DNA from: Glandiceps talaboti
Lineage: Eukaryota > Hemichordata > Enteropneusta > Spengelidae
NCBI RefSeq assembly: GCF_964340395.1
Contig: NC_135550.1
Coordinates: 3,765,101 to 3,829,100, forward strand
Direction of reading: 5' to 3'
DNA: 64,000 bases
The position numbers and the translations under genes were made by a program. The notes under the pieces were generated by a model. That model saw only the letters and a list, made by a program, of their open reading frames with translations. It was not told where the DNA came from and searched no databases. The first letter of the stretch is position 1. Each line of letters opens with the position of its first letter. Shown here one piece after another: positions 38,046-48,687 of this stretch.

Positions 38046-38394
38046 AAATTGCACCTCATGCATTCTAGAGTAATGACTTTGACTCCACTATGAGTGGAGG
38101 TGTAAATCACAACAATATCGTATAGGAACTAGACTATGTCATGCATAGCTCGAACAACAAGTGGGTAATCGTGTAGAATTTTTGTCAGTCTTTCATGAAA
38201 GACTAAAATACTGTTTTCAACAAGAATGGCACACTTCACTTATTGATTCTCCAGTCTTTGTATAGTTCATATTTTGTCCAAATATCTTTTTCTTTTTTCA
38301 TTTGTAGAATGATGGTTGGCCCTATTCTTATTGAATAAACTTTAATTAAAACTTAATTAATAATAAAAAGTCATATATACTCAAGTCAAACATA

Positions 38395-38605
38395 CTCCCC
38401 CCTCCCCCATTTCAACACATAGATAACCCCTTTCCCCCCCCCCCCCCCACCATTTCATTTTAGTAATCATACTCTCTAGGCCAATAACATAGATAAACCC
38501 CCCCCCCCCCCCCCATTTCATTTTAGTAATCATATTCTCTAGGCCAATAACATAGATAACCCCCCCCCCCCCCCCATTTCATTTTAGTAATCATACTCTC
38601 TAGGC
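38395..38605. repeat. Three units with poly-C tracts
   Basis: CCATTTCATTTTAGTAATCA, ACTCTCTAGGCCAATA and an AACATAGATAA then C10-17 run, repeated three times with a period near 75 bp. The poly-C lengths vary. Confidence 0.9.
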
Positions 38606-38753
38606 CAATATCTACAAAGAACATAAGGTGATATGTTAAGTGTCATCCCATGAGAAAGTACATGTTGATTATACATAATGCAAGATGTTGATAAATAATG
38701 AGACAAGGTAACCATGTCCATATTGTGACATAATTTTCCCCCAGACACCCCAA

Positions 38754-38782
38754 TGTGTGTGTGTGTGTGTGTGTGTGTGAAG

Positions 38783-38841
<59 letters not shown>
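38754..38841. repeat. (GT)n microsatellite
   Basis: GT run of about 85 bp with one interruption (GAAGTGTGTGCG), just downstream of the zinc-finger gene. Confidence 0.97.
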
Positions 38842-38842
<1 letters not shown>

Positions 38843-38876
38843 CTGATTAAAACCTGATATAGGAATATGGCTCAAT

Positions 38877-38896
38877 TCCTTTATTTACTTTTATTT
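38877..38896 (-). terminator. Possible poly(A) signals of the zinc-finger gene
   Basis: Two AATAAA hexamers on the minus strand about 250 nt beyond the TAA at 39147. An ATTAAA also overlaps the stop codon. Confidence 0.35.
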
Positions 38897-39146
38897 CCTT
38901 CACTTGTTCTTGTTTATTTTTGATTTTGCAGTTCTGAGAGTGATTGCATCTTCCTACATCTGACCTCTGACCTCTGATGTCAACCATAGGAGTTAACATT
39001 TAAATTTTGAGGCCAGAGCAATTCACTCAAGGCTACGCTCTACAGGGACAAGACTTATAGGTAAATAAGTCTGGCCATATTGCTACGTCAAATTTGAATC
39101 ACTGCTGAAAGTCCTGACTGCACAGGCCTTATAATAAACATGCCCT

Positions 39147-40075
39147 TTAATTGTGCCCATGACGCTGAAAATCATATTTGTCCTTAAATTGCACACCACA
39201 GCAACGGCATTTGAAGGGATTATTGTGGCAATGCAAGTTTCGGTGATATAAATACATTGTGGTATCAGGAAAAATTATGTCACAGTGCAGACATGGCATC
39301 ACATTTTGGTAGATTGAGTTGTCTGCCTCATGTTTAACCCTAGCAGGCAGTGGAGTGATTTTGTCATCATCATCACTGTCACTCTCATTGTCATTTTGAG
39401 TGGATCTTTGTCCTGTACTGATTTCATCCTTGACGATGACACTCATTGATGTCATCTTCAATTTTTGTAGGCTGACAACAGGATGGAGACTTGATAAAGA
39501 TACTTGACTACATTCATAGGGCACCTTTAATTTTCTGTAGTCATCTTGGAACTTGTGTCTAACTTCGTCCCTATCACACTCCACAAATCTCTTTTTATAT
39601 GATTTATATGGAGAACTACAATGACTGTATTCGTAATCCTCATCATTCTCCGATTCATTGACTATTGGTCTTTTACGATGTCTCACTCTTCTATGTTGGA
39701 AAAGGTCTCCATGTAGTACAAAACTTAAATTTGTACAATCATGACATGGAAAAAGATGACGTCCATTATGTACAAGCCTGATGTGACATCTAAATCCACT
39801 GCTTGTTGTGAATGTACGGCTACAAATACTGCAAGGAAATGCTCCCTCACAAACTGACTTCACATTCTCAGGTCTCCTTGAACCTGGCAATGGCCTCTCT
39901 TTTGCACTGTCTGTTTCAGAATGTACTGTCTGTGTGTGCATATAGAGTGTTTCCTTGGAAGGAAACTTAGCATAGCAATGTTTACATTCCAAATGCTTTA
40001 ATTTAGTATATATCCTTTCTCCTGTTTTGCTCAGTCTGCTGTGTATCTTCCCTTTCGTCTTTATCTTTTCAGCAT
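39147..40075 (-). CDS. Zinc-finger exon: three C2H2 fingers plus Ikaros-type pair
   Basis: 929 nt from acceptor TTTTAAAG to TAA at 39147-39149. The first three fingers are CKHCYAKFPSKETLYMHTQT with VH, CSICSRTFTTSSGFRCHIRL with VH, and CHDC---FQHRRVRH. An acidic stretch NDNESDSDDDD follows. The last pair is CLHCDIIFPDTTMYLYHRNL with H, then PFKCRCCGVQFKDKYDFQRH. The pattern C-HC--F-D--MY--H---H----PF-C--CG----D-Y-F--H matches the C-terminal dimerisation fingers of Ikaros and Hunchback. The protein stops at QRHGHN, so the last finger has H-x-H instead of the usual longer spacing. The frame has no internal ATG near its start, consistent with an internal exon. Confidence 0.85.
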
Positions 40076-40267
40076 CTTTAAAACAAATGAAAGTAATTTA
40101 ATTGAAAGTTGGAAAGCATGAAATCACCTCAATATATTTACCACTGGCAGGGTTAGATTAAATATTCGCAAGAAAGTTTTTGGGGTCAAGAATATAAATC
40201 TGGCTGGCAAGGGGTTAATACTTTGAGGTAAAAATAATACCAATGGCAAAACTGTATTATAGTTTTT

Positions 40268-41070
40268 GTGTTATTTTTAAATAAGTGTTTATCTACTTGC
40301 CAAACCATTGATGTTATTCTTTTTGCAATATATATCATCAATTCATGTTGCTATGGGCATGGGCTAGTTGCTAGGCATATGAGTTCATTTCCCAATCATA
40401 ATCCACTAGATATACACCATTATTTGGCTGTTGCTAGGAATGTGTTAATTTTTGGGATGTTTATCCAGTTGCCTAAACCGTTTCATGATCATTTGGCTGA
40501 TGCTATAGGTGTGGTCTTGTAATTAGGCATATTTTGCATAAATTTTTGAATGTTCATTCACATACCCATCCCTGCTTTTTATCATTGCAATATACACCAT
40601 CATTGATGTTCTATGGGCATAGTTTTGTTGCTAGGTATATTTGCATACATTATTCAATGTTTATCCACATACCTATCCACCCCGTTGTCTTTGCAATATG
40701 CATCATCATTTGACTGTTGCTAAGGGCGTGGTCACTGTTGCAAACTTCAGCCCAGTCTGCTAGGTAGTTTTCAAGATATAAGCTATTGACCAAAATTGAG
40801 ATTTTTAGACCTAATTTGCGTATCACAGATGGGATCATCATGTTGTCAATACCTCTTCATCTACACATCCCCCAATACATCCCTATAAAATTTCAGCCCA
40901 ATCTACCCAATAGCTTTGGAACTGACCCAAATCACACACCTGTGATGCAATCATTTTGCTTTGAACAAATTAGACACCCAAACTAATGTACACACACTAA
41001 CAGACAGACGGACAGACACTTTTGGCATGCCTATAGCACTTAATTCTGAACATCAGTTAAATTGTGCTAA
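40268..41070. mobile_element. Interspersed family 1 copy (in zinc-finger intron)
   Basis: Contains TTGCTATGGGCATGG/GTTGCTAGGCATAT units, then ATTTTTAGACCTAATTTGCG, AAATTTCAGCCCAATCTACC and the end ATAGCACTTAATTCTGAACATCAGTTAAATTGTGCTAA (41032-41070). The same order is found at 46100-46815, 52640-53012 and 57950-59697. A second partial copy starting TAGCACAACTATACAG lies at 41206-41560. Confidence 0.75.
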
Positions 41071-41699
41071 TCTTTTAGAGGGCTCTGGGGAAGACTAGCT
41101 TTTAGCTAACCAGGTTATCTATATGATTTTTAACCCTCTTAAATAAAGAGTAAATAAATAGATAAATAAAATAAATATATAAATAGAATAGCACCAATGA
41201 CTTTGTAGCACAACTATACAGTTTGGGCATAATTTGATATGCAATTTTTTTGAAGAGTTTGAGTAGTGGGACACAATTTAGTCTTGTTAAGTTGATTCAT
41301 ACCACTGCTGTTTTCAGCATAATTGCTTGAGCCATTTCTTTAAGCAGGATACCGCCACAAAATTTAAGCCCCATCTGCTTGGTAGTGTTTGAGCTTTGAA
41401 GATTTTGACCAAAAATCAAAATTTTAGTACTAATTTACATTCCAATGATGAGGTGATAATGTTTTATATAAACAATTCCACATTTCAACATCCAGAGACA
41501 TTCTAATCAACCCTTTCCCTCCCTCCTCCCCCTCTAGTTGTGCTAAAAATGGGATCATTTGTCTCGAACAATTCTACATCTAAAAATCTCAAGCAATACT
41601 ATGACCAGTTTTCAGACTAATTTGTCATTGGCAAGAATTTAATATTGGTGGAACACTATTCAATATTGGTTGGGAAGAATTGTAAAGCTTATTCCATAC

Positions 41700-41943
41700 C
41701 CTGGCTACTACAATGCATTTCTTCAATTTGTTCATCTTCCTCAGCCTGACTGCTTCTCATTACAGAATTGTATTGACTCTGATAACTGGGAACCAATTGT
41801 CCGTCTTCAACTTCCCATGTCTGAGTGTTTGTTTGCACAATCTCAACTCCTCTTTCTCTGTCATTAGCATCTGGTGATGTCAGAGATTCACTTGATACAC
41901 TGTCTTCTCTAGTATTTGCTGTTGGTATCACTTGAACTAACTC
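41700..41943 (-). CDS. Zinc-finger gene, acidic linker exon
   Basis: 244 nt, acceptor TTGCTTTCAG, donor CCAGG|GTATGG. It encodes ELVQVIPTANTREDSVSSES, then LTSPDANDRERGVEIVQ and QAEEDEQIEEMHCSSQ, plus one base. It is rich in Ser, Glu and Asp with no fold seen, as expected for a disordered linker. It is assigned to the gene by phase and position. Confidence 0.65.
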
Positions 41944-42431
41944 CTGAAAGCAACACAAACATCTAGTGTTTAGAATATGGACTACACTTATATAGGAAGA
42001 GCAAAAGAATGACTGACACTGGGTTTGAATGGCTTATAAGTGGCACAATTGAGTTTATAAACTTTTTGTTTTCTGACCATGCTTGATATTAAGTAAACAT
42101 GCACATACGGTAGTTTTGATGTATTCTCTGGGATTTGCATATCTTTCTAAATTAGTTCATTGATTATTTTAAATGTACTAAATTTCAAAACAAACATTAA
42201 ACTCTGATAATTTTTGTTGGGAAAGAAATAAAAGCATTTTGTCAACAGTTGATGAGAAATACTTGATCCATGAATGTTGGTCAACTTTTCAACTGAAGCA
42301 ACTTTACATTTTTGTGAACATTTTCTTCAAATGATGTTTATCCGAAATTTACAATAAGACATTGGGGTACCCATGCAAATATTTTTGCTACTTCTGTCAA
42401 AACTTGATTCTCACTACTGCAAAACCAGTGA

Positions 42432-42457
42432 TATTATTATTATTATTATTATTATTA
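42432..42457. repeat. (TTA)n microsatellite
   Basis: Short ATT trinucleotide run in the long zinc-finger intron. Confidence 0.9.
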
Positions 42458-43989
42458 CTTAATTCTTAAAGAAACACGCTACACTACGTCTCAGTGCATT
42501 GTACAATAAAATGTCACAGAAGAAAGAACACTAATGACTTTCAAAAATTGCTTGCTGGTTTTAATTTACTATGAATCAGACAGGTTAAAAGTTCTTTCAA
42601 ATACAAAGGATAAAAATCATTTCAGCAGACAGCTAGTGGATAAAAACAAATCACACATTAAATAGCATCACACATTAAAATAGAGAGTCTACTGTCCTGC
42701 AGTGAACCTGGCAACTCAACTTGAAATCATCAAATTAAATACTGTCTAAAAAGATGCGTCTTCAACCCACTTTTGAACATGTGAACAGTCTTAGTGTTAC
42801 AAATATCAAATGGTAAGTAGTGCATTCCACAAGGAAGGGTGCACAAACTGAGAAGGTTCTTTGTCCGTATGTTTTGTTAAAGTTGCCACACGGTTGAATT
42901 AAACACAGTTTCTCGGCTGATCTATCTGATAGCTGAGAACTTCAGATGACTATGTTGCCATGGTAATTTCCATGGAAACTATACCACGAAATGCTACAGA
43001 ATTGATGTCAACATATATGCCCAAACACCATTACTACTTTTCCTTCTAAAATAAACTTTTGGCTGATCACAGCATACAGAAAAATCACAGCAAAGCATTC
43101 TGGGTATTAGGTTACACTACTTTTTGGCATCCTGTACAGTTTGAAAAGCAATCTACATTTTTTGTACTTCTGGCTAACGTTATGAGTCAGACTGTACATT
43201 AAATAGTAGCTGATGACATTTCTTACTGGATGAGAATTATTAAGTTTACATATAAGTTTAGTTATTATAATCAAAAGATGTCCAGAGAAGAAAACTTGTG
43301 ATTCATTAAAACCTAAGCTCAATATAGAAATAGTGGTCTGAGTTAAAACATCACATTGTGGCCATCAACATTTCTTGTTTAAATTTTATTCTATAATGAT
43401 TGGTACTGTTTTAAAAGTTACCTGGGAAGTCTGTCACAGCTAAATCCATGTTTGTTTGTTTGTTTTTAAATTGCAATAAATAACAAGCGACCTATCGGTC
43501 AGAATAGCTCCGCTGTTTTTTTTTTAATTCAATTTTTTTATTTTGGTGACATGTAGAAGTGGTTCAGTTCTTCAGCTCTTCACTATGCAGTTTTGTTTTA
43601 GTGATGTAATACTAATAAAGTGGTTACTGGTTTCATATGATGTCTCACTATAAAACACATTTTACACAGAAGTTGGAAATGTATTGTACTTTTATACCAT
43701 AGTCACCATTTTATAACAAAAATCTACTGTTATGAAAAATTGCACAAAATCTCAGCAAAAAAATGAATGGGAAATGCACACAAGAAAAAGAAAAAAAGAG
43801 GATTTTGAGGTTGGCTATAAATAATTCCAGTGTCTTACAGCTGTAACCCTGGAAAATTTTAATGATGAATGAAATAAACTAGGGATCTAAAATAATTTTG
43901 AGGCAATTTGAATTTCCATTTTCTAACAAATTTACAAAGTCAACAACATTCAACTTGTACAAGTTGTGGTATATATATATAGGGAAGAA

Positions 43990-44545
43990 ATGTATTAATC
44001 GTCATCTTAGTTTCCGTACCGTGGCGACAATCTCAAGTACCCGGAAGAGAGTCATTCTCAGCCATACGTTACAGTGGTAACACTCATTCATGTTTGATTA
44101 CCTTTCACAAAGAAAACACAACGAAATGGTTGAAGTGATCTTTTTTTTATTTCTTTTCATCACAACAACAAAATCTGCGTGATCAAAAGTGTTGTAAAAT
44201 AAACCAGAAAGAATTATCGGACTGGCTAAACTTCCCGATGAACTGGAGTAAGGTCCTACTAGTCCAAGTAAGCCTCGATAGTACTATAGTACGTGAGAAA
44301 ATCGTCTCAAACTAGCGATACAACTTTCAAAGTATAACTTGACATGTCTTCATTTGTTAGAGTTATACAATTCAAGACGGGTTTTCACTCGAAAACAACA
44401 ATTCTGTGAATAATGACACTCTGAACGCAGCGATTTCTCGGACGATGTTACCACTGTAACGTATGCCTGACAACGACTTGCTTCCGGGTTAGTCCCTCGT
44501 GCATACGGGTCGTACGGAAACTAAGAAAGATGGCGATTAATACAT
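43990..44545. mobile_element. MITE-like element with about 95-bp inverted ends
   Basis: The left arm (43990-44081) starts ATGTATTAATCGTCATCTTA and contains CCGGAAG and CATACGTTACAGTGGTAAC. The right arm (44447-44545) is its inverse (GTTACCACTGTAACGTATG to GGCGATTAATACAT). About 365 bp lie between. No coding capacity is seen. Confidence 0.65.
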
Positions 44546-45359
44546 ACACCGTCTGATATTTTAATTTACAGTGTTTCTTGTGACCGGCGCCTGTCAGCAG
44601 ACTCAGCCATTTTTTTCATCATTCCATTGTATTTAAAACTTGTACTTGACATTTCGCAATATTTATAATTCTCAACAAAATACCTCAACATGCCTCACTT
44701 CGCTCGTACTCAAAGCAGCCCCACGCGGTATGGTCACTGATGACATGATGAGAGAGAACCTTTTCGGATTTACATGTAAAACGGGGAAAGATACGCAAAA
44801 CATAATGCAAAGTCTGAAGCCAAATTAAAGTTGTAATTATTTTAATTATTTTTACTTGCCAAATATTTGCATTTTGGAAATGGCAAGACACGTTCATGTC
44901 ATTTAACTTTACATGTGAACTGTCGGCCATAACTTCAACCGCATGCCTAGGCATGCCTTCCTTACGCAAGTGGTCTTAATTCTGGTTCACTGTCATTCCA
45001 AATTGCACGACAATATAGATTAATCACAAGTTACATGTTATCTGAAAACATCACAATTTTATAGTGGGTCTGAAGTGTGATTTTAGTGAGTACCAAGAAC
45101 GTCCTGTGTTGTTACTTGCTGTGTAAATTCGCTCGGTCAAATGAGGTCACCTTCAGCTTCTGGTCGAATCAGGATAGAGTATGCAAATGAGGATGTTGCA
45201 GACTGGCTGATTATGTAGAAGGGGTGCAGAATTGGATTTGAAGTTTACAACCCTGTTTCGAACAAACGCTTGTCATTTGGGCGCCCAATGCATAAAATTA
45301 TGACTATAGCACATATTACATTGCTTGTTTGACGTCAATAGTGTCTTTTGAAAAGTGGC

Positions 45360-45826
45360 AGTTTACTTAAAGTCTCGTCGACTGATTTCCAATATGGCGT
45401 CGGTCATAATGCTCATTAACATATTCATTTTTTTTTCAAATTACAAAAAAAAATCATAAAAAATAAAAATGAAGATGTGCTGACTTGAAATTAATAAATC
45501 TGAGTAAGCTACCCCCTGCGCATCAACACGCCAGATATCAAAGCAATCGGACAAGAGGTTTTCAAGGAGTTGATGAAAATGACATTTTATGAAAAAAAAT
45601 CAAAAAAAATTGAAAATGGCACAGATCAACTTGGCATGAACAAATCTGAATAGCCTCCCCCCAGGGAACATACACACCAAATATCGAAGAATTCTGACTG
45701 TCACTTTCAGAGCAGATGATGAAAATATAAAAGTTTGATGGACACCTATGATTCACTCTACTCTCTATACTCTATACAACCTATACCTAAAGCTACGCTT
45801 TCAGCTTTCGCTGACAGCGGAGCTAA
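45360..45826. mobile_element. Interspersed family 3 copy
   Basis: Contains two related blocks (TCTGAGTAAGCTACCCCCTG and TCTGAATAGCCTCCCCCCAG, each followed by a CCAGATATCAAAG/CCAAATATCGAAG phrase). It ends in a hairpin, AGCTACGCTTTCAGC / GCTGACAGCGGAGCT (45791-45824). An inverse end AGCTCCGCTG followed by a T run is at 43508-43530, which could be the other terminus. Confidence 0.5.
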
Positions 45827-46099
45827 AAATAGAGACCACCACCTGTACAATAAAATGTTAGATGATGACATTTATTCTTTATATTCTATGATGATTGGTA
45901 CATTTTAAAAGACAGCCAGAATAGTCGCACCTAAACCAACTTTATTGCCATTGCGACAGAGCTACTTTCCAAACAAGCATCATACAGTAGTACTTCAAAA
46001 TTTAACCCATGCATTTATGATAATCAGTACTTTTTTAGTTGCTGTCTTCTGCCTGTACTTTCACTGTCATATCTAGTGCATTGTTCGATGACAATGTCT

Positions 46100-46662
46100 G
46101 CTTTGGATATCCTCCTTGCTAGGGCCAATTGTGTCTAAATGTTTTGCAGAAAATCTGCAGAATAACACTTCTAGAATCATCTCAACAAAATTTCAGTTTC
46201 ACTGACCAAGTACTTTTTGAAATATAAGTTTTTTGACCAAAATTCACATTTGTACACCTATTTTTGCATATCGCTGATGAGATCATTATATGCTTAATAT
46301 TTCTTCATCTATACACCCCAAATGCATTCCCACTAAATTTCAGCCCAATCTGCTCAGTAGTTTTGGAATAATAGAGTTTTGACCAAAAAGACAATTTTTA
46401 GCCCTAATTTGCATATCACTGATGGAATCATCATGTCATGAACAAATCTAAATATACTCACCGCTAAGAATGTTCCCACCAAATTTCATGCCAATCTGCC
46501 CAGTAGTTTTTGAGTTTAAGTTTTTTGACCAAAATTGACATTTTTTCACCCAAATCACATACCTGAGATGTGATCATTTTGCTTTGAACAATTTGCCAAC
46601 TAGACACCAAAAGTAATGTCCCAACCAATCAGTCAGGCGGTTTTTGAGTTTAAGTCATCTAC

Positions 46663-46756
<94 letters not shown>

Positions 46757-46815
46757 TGGACAGACACCACACAAAGCCTATAGCACTACTGAACCTTCTC
46801 AGTTCAATTGTGCTA
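46100..46815. mobile_element. Interspersed family 1 copy with (CA)n
   Basis: Blocks TTTGACCAAAAATTCACATT, CTAATTTGCATATCACTGAT, CCAAATTTCATGCCAATCTG occur in family order, then an 90-bp (CA)n run (46663-46753), then CTATAGCACTACTGAACCTT and AGTTCAATTGTGCTAA. It lies just downstream of the first zinc-finger exon. Confidence 0.75.
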
Positions 46816-46877
46816 AAAATACAAATAGAGTTTGTCAAGATAAACACCACACTGATATGAAATATTAATTTACTCAC

Positions 46878-47006
46878 ACTTATGAATTCTGGTTCTCTCA
46901 ACATGTTTAAAAAAGAAACACCATTCTGTCGACTCATAACAAATTTTCTATGGACTTTGGCAAGGAGAGGAATACTTTTTTGCCTCAGTACTTCTTTTGA
47001 CTTCAT
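46878..47006 (-). CDS. Zinc-finger gene, first coding exon (start tentative)
   Basis: The exon begins at acceptor TTGTTGTAG (47028), with ATG at 47006 giving MKSKEVLRQKSIPLLAKVHR, then KFVMSRQNGVSFLNML and REPEFIS, and donor AGT|GTGAGT. The phase-0 end joins exactly to the phase-0 start of the exon at 41943. No known domain is recognised. The ATG is simply the first in the exon. Confidence 0.55.
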
Positions 47007-47028
47007 CTGGATATTACCATAATACGGT

Positions 47029-47620
47029 CTACAACAACACAAGTTAAGGATGGAAAACCTTTTGGTTTCAAAATTGAAAAAATGCAAAAGACATAGCGAG
47101 GTTCAAATTTGGCTCCATTTGGTCATAGGATATTGTGACGCAAATATTACTTCTGATATGGGACGTTAAGCGTCATGATATTCACGTTAAACATCTTCAG
47201 AAAACACCTCTCTGATTGGACAAAACACGTCGATTCTGAACATAAACAAACTTAAATAAAATGGCAGCCAATCATCGGGGATATCGTGTTTGCCACAACA
47301 CTGGAATTTCCAAAACAAGGAAATTTTGACGAAAATATCCATACCCAAATGATAATATTTATGATCATAAATTCATAACAACACTGTACAGGTACATACA
47401 TTTCGCAATGGTATCATGAGCACTCGTACAAACGTGTGTATTTGCCATCCATTGACAATGATTGTCGGAGCAGGTTGAGCAGGGTCAGCGAACTATGTGT
47501 ACATGAATGTCACCTGATAACAGGTCAGGCGACACACGAAGTGCACTGCATAGCAAACCGTGTGCTTTTTATTTTTCATAACTTCCCTTTGAACTCCTTG
47601 GCATAGGCATATGATAAATT
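47029..47620. other. Upstream region of the zinc-finger gene
   Basis: AT-rich sequence with an AAAATGGCAGCCAATCA segment (47260-47276, YY1-like and CCAAT-like) that could belong to a first exon or promoter. No coding exon is supported. Confidence 0.4.
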
Positions 47621-47746
47621 GGTTATTACCCAATATCACCTCTTCATTCGTCGTATCACCATTCATGCAGTTTCCATAATGTGACACATTAAGGAAACTG
47701 CACTCACAGCGATATGACGAATGAAGAGGTGATATTGGTAATAACC
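47621..47746. repeat. Long hairpin, 54-bp arms
   Basis: The left arm 47621-47675 (GGTTATTACCCAATATCACC, TCTTCATTCGTCGTATCACC, ending GTTTCC) is matched by the inverted right arm 47693-47746 (GGAAACTGCACTCACAGCGA to GGTAATAACC). The loop is 17 bp. It is a nearly perfect inverted repeat. Confidence 0.85.
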
Positions 47747-48084
47747 TCATAGTATGACCATAGTATATCACAACTTAGTGCCACATTTGAAGGATTTGGT
47801 ATACCATAGAATATCTAACCTTTATGTCAGATTTGAATGCAATCAACCATTCAATGTTGGAGAAGTGACGTTCCTGACTGATAGGAAAATATATGTATAG
47901 AACCCAGTGTGGTTTGGTAAGTAGATAAACTGAAGTTATGTCAGTTTTGCCAGATTCCCTTCTTTCTGTTACCAGGGTTCACAAACATCATCAAAAACAC
48001 TGCACTGCTATACATTTTCACAAACACTTACTGCAAAGATTTTTAAGGAGAACTGAATCGTTTGGCAGGTTCATCATGGCATAA

Positions 48085-48295
48085 TTATAATTCAAAAGGA
48101 TACATGTTTTTAGCTGTTTTTCGTTTGATGACTATATTTGGGAAGTTCAGCTGTAGCACTGCACAGAACTGTCTCATATTAACACTGATGATGTCACTAA
48201 AGAAATGCCCCAAAGTTATGTTGAATGAATCAAAGGCATGTGTCTTTGCCACCATCCCTTCTGTGCTATACTCAAAGATCAACTGGACTGTCAAA
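48085..48295 (-). CDS. Candidate exon of unknown protein (weak)
   Basis: An open segment after a good acceptor (TCTTTCCCATTGCAG) encodes LTVQLIFEYSTEGMVAKTHA, then FDSFNITLGHFFSDII and ends in TAA at 48085. Its phase would accept an upstream exon ending in two bases of a codon, as the alternative donor at 53703 does. VQL--------KTH recalls a block in RAD9-type clamp proteins, but the match is too short to name it. It may be chance. Confidence 0.22.
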
Positions 48296-48496
48296 CTGCA
48301 ATGGGAAAGACAATACACATGATAAATTAAAGGTATATTATTAGCCAATATTGTGATTTCAAGTTGTTTAGCAACATATAATCAAAAGAGATGTCTGTAA
48401 CTGACCTTTTGATACTCTGTTAATGGGGCCAAAGCTAGTCACAACTTTTGGAAACCCTTTGAGTTTTGTTGAGACCATCCAGTTCTCATTTGTGTT

Positions 48497-48675
48497 TTTA
48501 TGTGTGTAATATACTGTATACATACATGTGTGTAATATACCGTATACATATATGTGTGTAATATACTGTATACATATGTGTGTAATATACCGTATACATA
48601 TATGTGTGTAATATACCGTATACATATATGTGTGTAATATACCATATACATATATGTGTGTAATATACCATATAC
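48497..48675. repeat. TATACATATATGTGTGTAATATACCG array, part 1
   Basis: Six or seven units of about 26 bp. It is continued at 51612-51800 on the other side of the LINE. On the minus strand it reads as Tyr-Tyr-Thr-His-Ile-Cys repeats, which is an artefact. Confidence 0.92.
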
Positions 48676-48687
48676 ATATAATATATA

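Larger units (their letters stand above)
39147..47006 (-). other. Ikaros/Hunchback-type zinc-finger gene span
   Basis: Gene-level entry for a model of three coding exons: 47006-46878, 41943-41700 and 40075-39147. Lengths of 129, 244 and 929 nt total 1302, that is 433 residues plus stop. Phases agree at both junctions (0, and 1 where G joins AT to make Asp). The product has an N-terminal basic region, an acidic Ser/Glu-rich linker, three C2H2 fingers and a C-terminal finger pair. That pair resembles the dimerisation fingers of Ikaros, Hunchback and TRPS1 proteins, so a nuclear DNA-binding regulator able to dimerise is inferred. The first-exon start is the least certain part, because the exon opens at an acceptor (47028) and an upstream coding exon could exist. 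Confidence 0.7.

Noticed and set aside
38189-38206. 18-bp perfect palindrome AGTCTTTCATGAAAGACT
   Set aside because: Too short and isolated to assign any role; such palindromes are expected by chance or in old repeat ends.
48085-48500. RAD9-type checkpoint clamp gene
   Set aside because: Only VQL, KTH and a few hydrophobic positions agree, and the order and spacing of a second segment (48420-48500) do not fit the RAD9 fold.
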